A stretch of DNA of 8,416 nt. Origin: Kmv34 sp964524965 (GTDB lineage: Bacteria > Aerophobota > Aerophobia > Aerophobales > B3-G15). Both the position numbers and the translations under genes were made by a program. This document shows, in pieces, positions 6,209 through 8,416 of the stretch. Within the stretch, counting starts at the first letter, position 1. Every line of letters starts with the position of its first letter. The stretch is from contig CAZGDY010000077.1 of the NCBI GenBank assembly GCA_964524965.1, forward strand, positions 1 through 8,416, in the 5' to 3' direction. The notes under the pieces were generated by a model. It saw only the letters and a program-made list of their open reading frames with translations. It did no database searches and was not told the origin of the DNA.

Positions 6209-7015
6209 CTAATTCTTTTCCATCAGCGTATTTGAATATCCTATGTCTTTTGAGATATTTCTTGCTACACATAAGAGTTCTTCCCTATATGTATCTTCCA
6301 GTACTTTCCTCGGCACCTGATGGGCCAAAACAGCAATACTTATGCTGGCAACAACATCACTGTTTATGTTCCGAATGGGTACTCCAATACACGTAACGTT
6401 TTCCTCATGCTCTTCCAAATCTAAAGCATAGCCTTTTTTTCGAATTTTTTCCAACTCTTTCCGAAGTAAATTTATATCGGTTATAGTGTCCTTAGTAAAT
6501 CTTTTTAGTACAAGTCTATTTAAAAGTGCCTCTTTTTTTTCATCGGCTTGAAAAGCTAACAAAACCTTTCCTACCGCTGTACAATGAAGCGGCGCTAAGC
6601 TCCCTTTTTTGGAGATCATCAATCTCACTGCCTGTTCATCAGACTCGATCTTGTCAAGATACAGCAAATTATCTCCATGCAAAATGCAGAGATGAACTGT
6701 TTTCTTGAGTTTATTGGCCAATTTTGTGAGATGAAATTGGGATTTTTTCCCAATATCAAGATTATAAAAGAACACACTGCCCAATTTATATATTTCCACC
6801 CCTATAGCATATTTACCCTCTTGTGGCATGATTTCCACAAAACCGTGTTTCTTTAATGTCCGAAGTATACGTAGTACAGTTGTCTTGTTTAATCCGGTGA
6901 TTCGAGAAAGCTCAGTTAAGGAAAGAATGGGACAGTTAAATGAAAAACATTTTAAGATTTGAAGAGCTTTTGTTACAGATTTTACCGTATAATATTTGTC
7001 TTCTTCAGGACTCAA
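6209..7015 (-). CDS. IclR-family transcriptional regulator
   Basis: DNA-binding regulator of 268 residues, the usual family length. The N-terminal winged helix-turn-helix spans about residues 10-70 (YTVKSVTKALQILKCF, then LTELSRITGLNKTTVLRILRTL with the recognition helix). The C-terminal effector domain contains HCTAVGKVLLAF (144-155). It also contains G195, D199, E202, C209 and G211 in GYALDLEEHEENVTCIGVPI, which fits the IclR signature spacing. The frame has no ATG: the only start before the domain is TTG 7015 with a weak SD (GGA, then eight A). An ATG at 7030-7028 lies one frame away across that A8 run. The gene is transcribed towards the transporter operon and is its likely local regulator, with an effector probably derived from the transported substrate. 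A perfect palindrome in its own 5' region indicates autoregulation. Family certain; effector unknown. Confidence 0.93.
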   Translation of the reverse strand: MSPEEDKYYTVKSVTKALQILKCFSFNCPILSLTELSRITGLNKTTVLRILRTLKKHGFVEIMPQEGKYAIGVEIYKLGSVFFYNLDIGKKSQFHLTKLANKLKKTVHLCILHGDNLLYLDKIESDEQAVRLMISKKGSLAPLHCTAVGKVLLAFQADEKKEALLNRLVLKRFTKDTITDINLLRKELEKIRKKGYALDLEEHEENVTCIGVPIRNINSDVVASISIAVLAHQVPRKVLEDTYREELLCVARNISKDIGYSNTLMEKN

Positions 7016-7036
7016 TTTTTTTTCCGTACATAAATT

Positions 7037-7053
7037 GTTTCACATTGTGAAAC
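7037..7053. promoter_or_regulatory. 17-bp perfect palindrome, putative IclR-type operator
   Basis: GTTTCACA-T-TGTGAAAC is symmetric in all eight pairs around one central base. Its architecture resembles known IclR-family sites of the GTTTCGCATTGCGAAAC / GTTCCGCATTGCGGAAC kind. It lies 22-38 bases upstream of the regulator start codon and just downstream of the predicted transcription start, a position suited to autorepression. No second perfect copy is present elsewhere in the window. Confidence 0.75.
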
Positions 7054-7068
7054 TACGTCTCATTTTTT

Positions 7069-7096
7069 ATTGTACCTAATAGTTATTTCTTGTCAA
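7069..7096 (-). promoter_or_regulatory. Sigma-A-type promoter of the IclR regulator gene
   Basis: On the minus strand a perfect TTGACA (-35, 7096-7091) is followed after 16 bases by TACAAT (-10, 7074-7069). Transcription would start near 7062, some 45 bases before the TTG start codon, with the 17-bp palindrome falling at about +9 to +25. This is the only near-consensus promoter I find in the window. Confidence 0.75.
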
Positions 7097-7221
7097 CCCC
7101 TTTTTATTTCCCTTATTTTGATTTATTGAATTAGAGAGCTTATTTATTGCAGTAATAAATTGAATCCATGTTCAGTTTCTGATTTTTTCATCGATACGTC
7201 TACCTAAGAAATTAATTGAAG

Positions 7222-7365
7222 TGAACCCCTAAAGCTGGACAAAATGACTTAGAGTTGTTAGAGTTCTGATGGAGCCAGTAAATCTCGAAAAGAGATTGGA
7301 AGGAGCCTCTTATGAAGAAGCCCAAAACCTTTACCAGTCAGTTCAAACAGGAAAAAGCCACTTTG
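7222..7365 (+). mobile_element. Left-end remnant of an IS3-family insertion sequence
   Basis: The sequence TGAACCCCTAAAGCTGGACA (7222-7241) looks like the terminal inverted repeat of IS3-family elements. It is followed by about 70 bases of leader, an AAGGAG SD, and an ORF beginning like OrfA (MKKPKTFTSQFKQEKA). No complementary right end and no OrfB with a DDE domain are present, so the element is a fragment. The right limit given is approximate: similarity to OrfA seems to fade after about codon 16-18. Confidence 0.6.
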
Positions 7366-7524
7366 TCAAATCCCCGTGTTAACTTATCTAAAAGAGGTTC
7401 AGTGCTGGAGAAAATGTGGAATATGGTTGTAAAAAACTTACTTCAAAAGTCCATAACTATCTTTAGCCACAAAAAATTCTTCTCTCTTTTGAAGAACAAT
7501 CATATTTTAATGCGCTCATTATGA
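7312..7524 (+). pseudogene. Broken IS3-family orfA-like transposase fragment
   Basis: The plus-strand frame of 70 codons starts MKKPKTFTSQFKQEKA, the usual opening of IS3 OrfA proteins (basic, then F-[ST]-x-[EQ]-F-K). The helix-turn-helix and leucine-zipper part expected next is not recognisable; the remaining 54 residues look like unrelated lysine- and serine-rich translation. The same frame continues past the TGA at 7522-7524 to about 7686 (GEWLDLTFRAYLKFNEGRLGKDVIHRIQ), which I do not recognise. Probably inactive. Confidence 0.5.
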
Positions 7525-7662
7525 AAACCTGTAAGCTTATTGGCTGGTGAGTGGTTGGATTTGACCTTCCGAGCGTATCTGAAGTTCAATGAAGGTAGAT
7601 TGGGCAAAGATGTAATACACCGAATTCAGATATACTCTGTTGCACTATCATTTTATTTCGAG
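7366..7662. other. Unassigned sequence between IS remnant and small membrane protein gene
   Basis: No recognisable gene. It may hold decayed parts of the insertion sequence or of another gene. An inverted repeat TATCTGAA (7576-7583) / TTCAGATA (7625-7632) with a 41-base spacer is the only structure noted. It lies downstream of the membrane protein stop but has no U-tract in that direction. Confidence 0.4.
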
Positions 7663-8031
7663 TTACCTTTTACGCCTTCCAATTAATCCTCCTAGAAAAA
7701 TGACCAGGCCCATAGTTATTGTTCCAATACCTGCAACCCAAGGATATAGAAGATCTAAATTATATAATAGGCAGAAACCACATACGATTACAAGAATGCC
7801 TATAACACATAAGACAACTCTTCCAAAGCTTTTTGGCAAGCTTATAGTAATTGGAGTTGGTTCAACGATTCTTATGCCAATAAGAGCCAACACAAGAAAT
7901 GCAACACCTACGCCAAATAAGGCACCAAGATCAGGTCTACCAAAGGACAGACCAATGCCTACACCGAAAAGGATACAAGCAACGAAAGATAACCCAGCGA
8001 GTACCCATGCCCTTCCTTTTTTCTCTTCCAT
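7663..8031 (-). CDS. Small four-helix membrane protein of unknown function
   Basis: A 122-residue protein that is mostly hydrophobic, with predicted membrane segments at about 8-30, 35-56, 70-90 and 96-117. Short charged ends (MEEKKGR at the N-terminus, GRRKR at the C-terminus) suggest both termini are cytoplasmic. Glycine is frequent within the helices. I recognise no catalytic or binding motif and cannot name the family. The ATG at 8031 is preceded by a strong SD (GAGGTGA, five bases away), which together with the consistent membrane character supports a real gene. A plus-strand frame over the same bases is rich in Pro, Thr and Arg and is the shadow. It lies upstream of the IS remnant, separated from the regulator by more than 600 bases, so no functional link to the transporter operon is implied. 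Confidence 0.75.
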   Translation of the reverse strand: MEEKKGRAWVLAGLSFVACILFGVGIGLSFGRPDLGALFGVGVAFLVLALIGIRIVEPTPITISLPKSFGRVVLCVIGILVIVCGFCLLYNLDLLYPWVAGIGTITMGLVIFLGGLIGRRKR

Positions 8032-8416
8032 TTTTTCACCTCGATTTATAAATTATTTTTGTTTTTTTACTCCTTTTCATTTTTTTAGCATCTCCAGCCA
8101 ACTACGGATACTAATTATATACGAACCTGCTCTTGTTCCGGTTTAAATGAAGTTTTATTTAAAAAACTCCTTAATAATGCCCTCTGGAGATGAGTTAAAC
8201 CTCAATGATTATCAAGAATATTATAATAATCTGCGTTTTTTTAAAAATATTCCAGCTGATATACATTAAATTAGGTAATTTACCAATGAAAGTCAATAAA
8301 CTATTGTGCTGTTTCCATCCATAAATTCCAGAATCAAAACCAATAAGTTTATATTTTTTCTCTCAGGTTTTTACTTACCCTTTATTCCAGAGTTTTATAG
8401 TTAGTATGTTACGCTT
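8032..8416 (-). other. AT-rich non-coding region upstream of the membrane protein gene
   Basis: No supported gene. On the minus strand a perfect TATAAT (8119-8114) lies about 83 bases before the membrane protein ATG and is a candidate -10, though its -35 region (ACCGGA) is poor. A 14-codon ORF (MKRSKKTKIIYKSR, 8080-8036) ends in the SD of the membrane protein gene and could couple to it. A 55-codon open stretch at 8198-8362 lacks a usable start. Confidence 0.4.

Noticed and set aside
6087..6272. A 61-codon minus-strand frame overlapping the end of the IclR gene.
   Set aside because: It is out of frame with the regulator, has no SD or recognisable motif, and the IclR C-terminus is complete.
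7640..8146. A 168-codon plus-strand frame rich in Pro, Thr and Arg.
   Set aside because: It is antisense to the four-helix membrane protein, whose composition and SD are far more convincing.
8198..8362. A 55-codon minus-strand open stretch (KLIGFDSGIYGWKQHN).
   Set aside because: It has no ATG near its beginning and no SD, and the C-terminal part is AT-driven Ile/Phe. It may be a decayed gene but cannot be supported.
3156..8372. A 13-base repeat CTCTCAGGTTTTT at 3156-3168 and 8360-8372.
   Set aside because: One copy overlaps the SD of the hydrolase gene, the other is in non-coding DNA with no gene after it. A match of this length is expected about once by chance in an AT-rich window.

Overview
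The window is an AT-rich bacterial stretch in which every convincing gene lies on the minus strand, so gene order is read from right to left. Start sites carry classical purine-rich Shine-Dalgarno (SD) sequences, including one perfect ten-base match to the 16S rRNA tail, and at least two genes seem to start with TTG. The solute-binding protein has an N-terminal hydrophobic signal segment but no lipobox cysteine, which is more usual for a diderm (periplasmic) organism than for a typical Firmicute. A low-GC diderm thermophile or anaerobe rich in ABC sugar importers (for example Atribacterota or Thermotogota) would fit, but this is inference; a clostridial relative cannot be excluded.

Layout, in transcription order from the right. 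8032-8416 is non-coding AT-rich sequence. 8031-7663 encodes a small four-helix membrane protein of unknown function. 7222 to about 7365 is the left end of an IS3-family insertion sequence with a broken orfA, followed by unassigned sequence. 7015-6209 is an IclR-family regulator with a near-consensus sigma-A promoter and a perfect 17-bp palindrome just downstream of the predicted transcription start. A leader of about 300 bp follows, containing an orphan perfect SD. Then come a family-1 extracellular solute-binding protein (5913-4600), a strong intercistronic hairpin, an iron-containing alcohol dehydrogenase-like protein (4414-3245), an M24 'pita-bread' hydrolase (3143-1983), and the two inner-membrane permeases, MalF-like (1912-1040) and MalG-like (960-142).

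How the genes may work together: the binding protein and two permeases form a CUT1-type ABC importer. Its ATPase is not in the window and would have to lie elsewhere or be shared. The hydrolase and the dehydrogenase sit between the binding protein and the permeases, so imported substrate is probably cleaved and then oxidised or reduced. The IclR protein is the likely local regulator. Both enzymes differ from textbook family members at active-site positions: the dehydrogenase has Gln for one metal-ligand His, and the hydrolase has Thr where aminopeptidase P has a catalytic His. The substrate may therefore be neither an ordinary sugar nor a peptide. That substrate question, and the RNA architecture around the binding-protein gene (orphan SD upstream, stable hairpin downstream), are the most interesting aspects. 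I see no defence system, CRISPR array, rRNA or tRNA.
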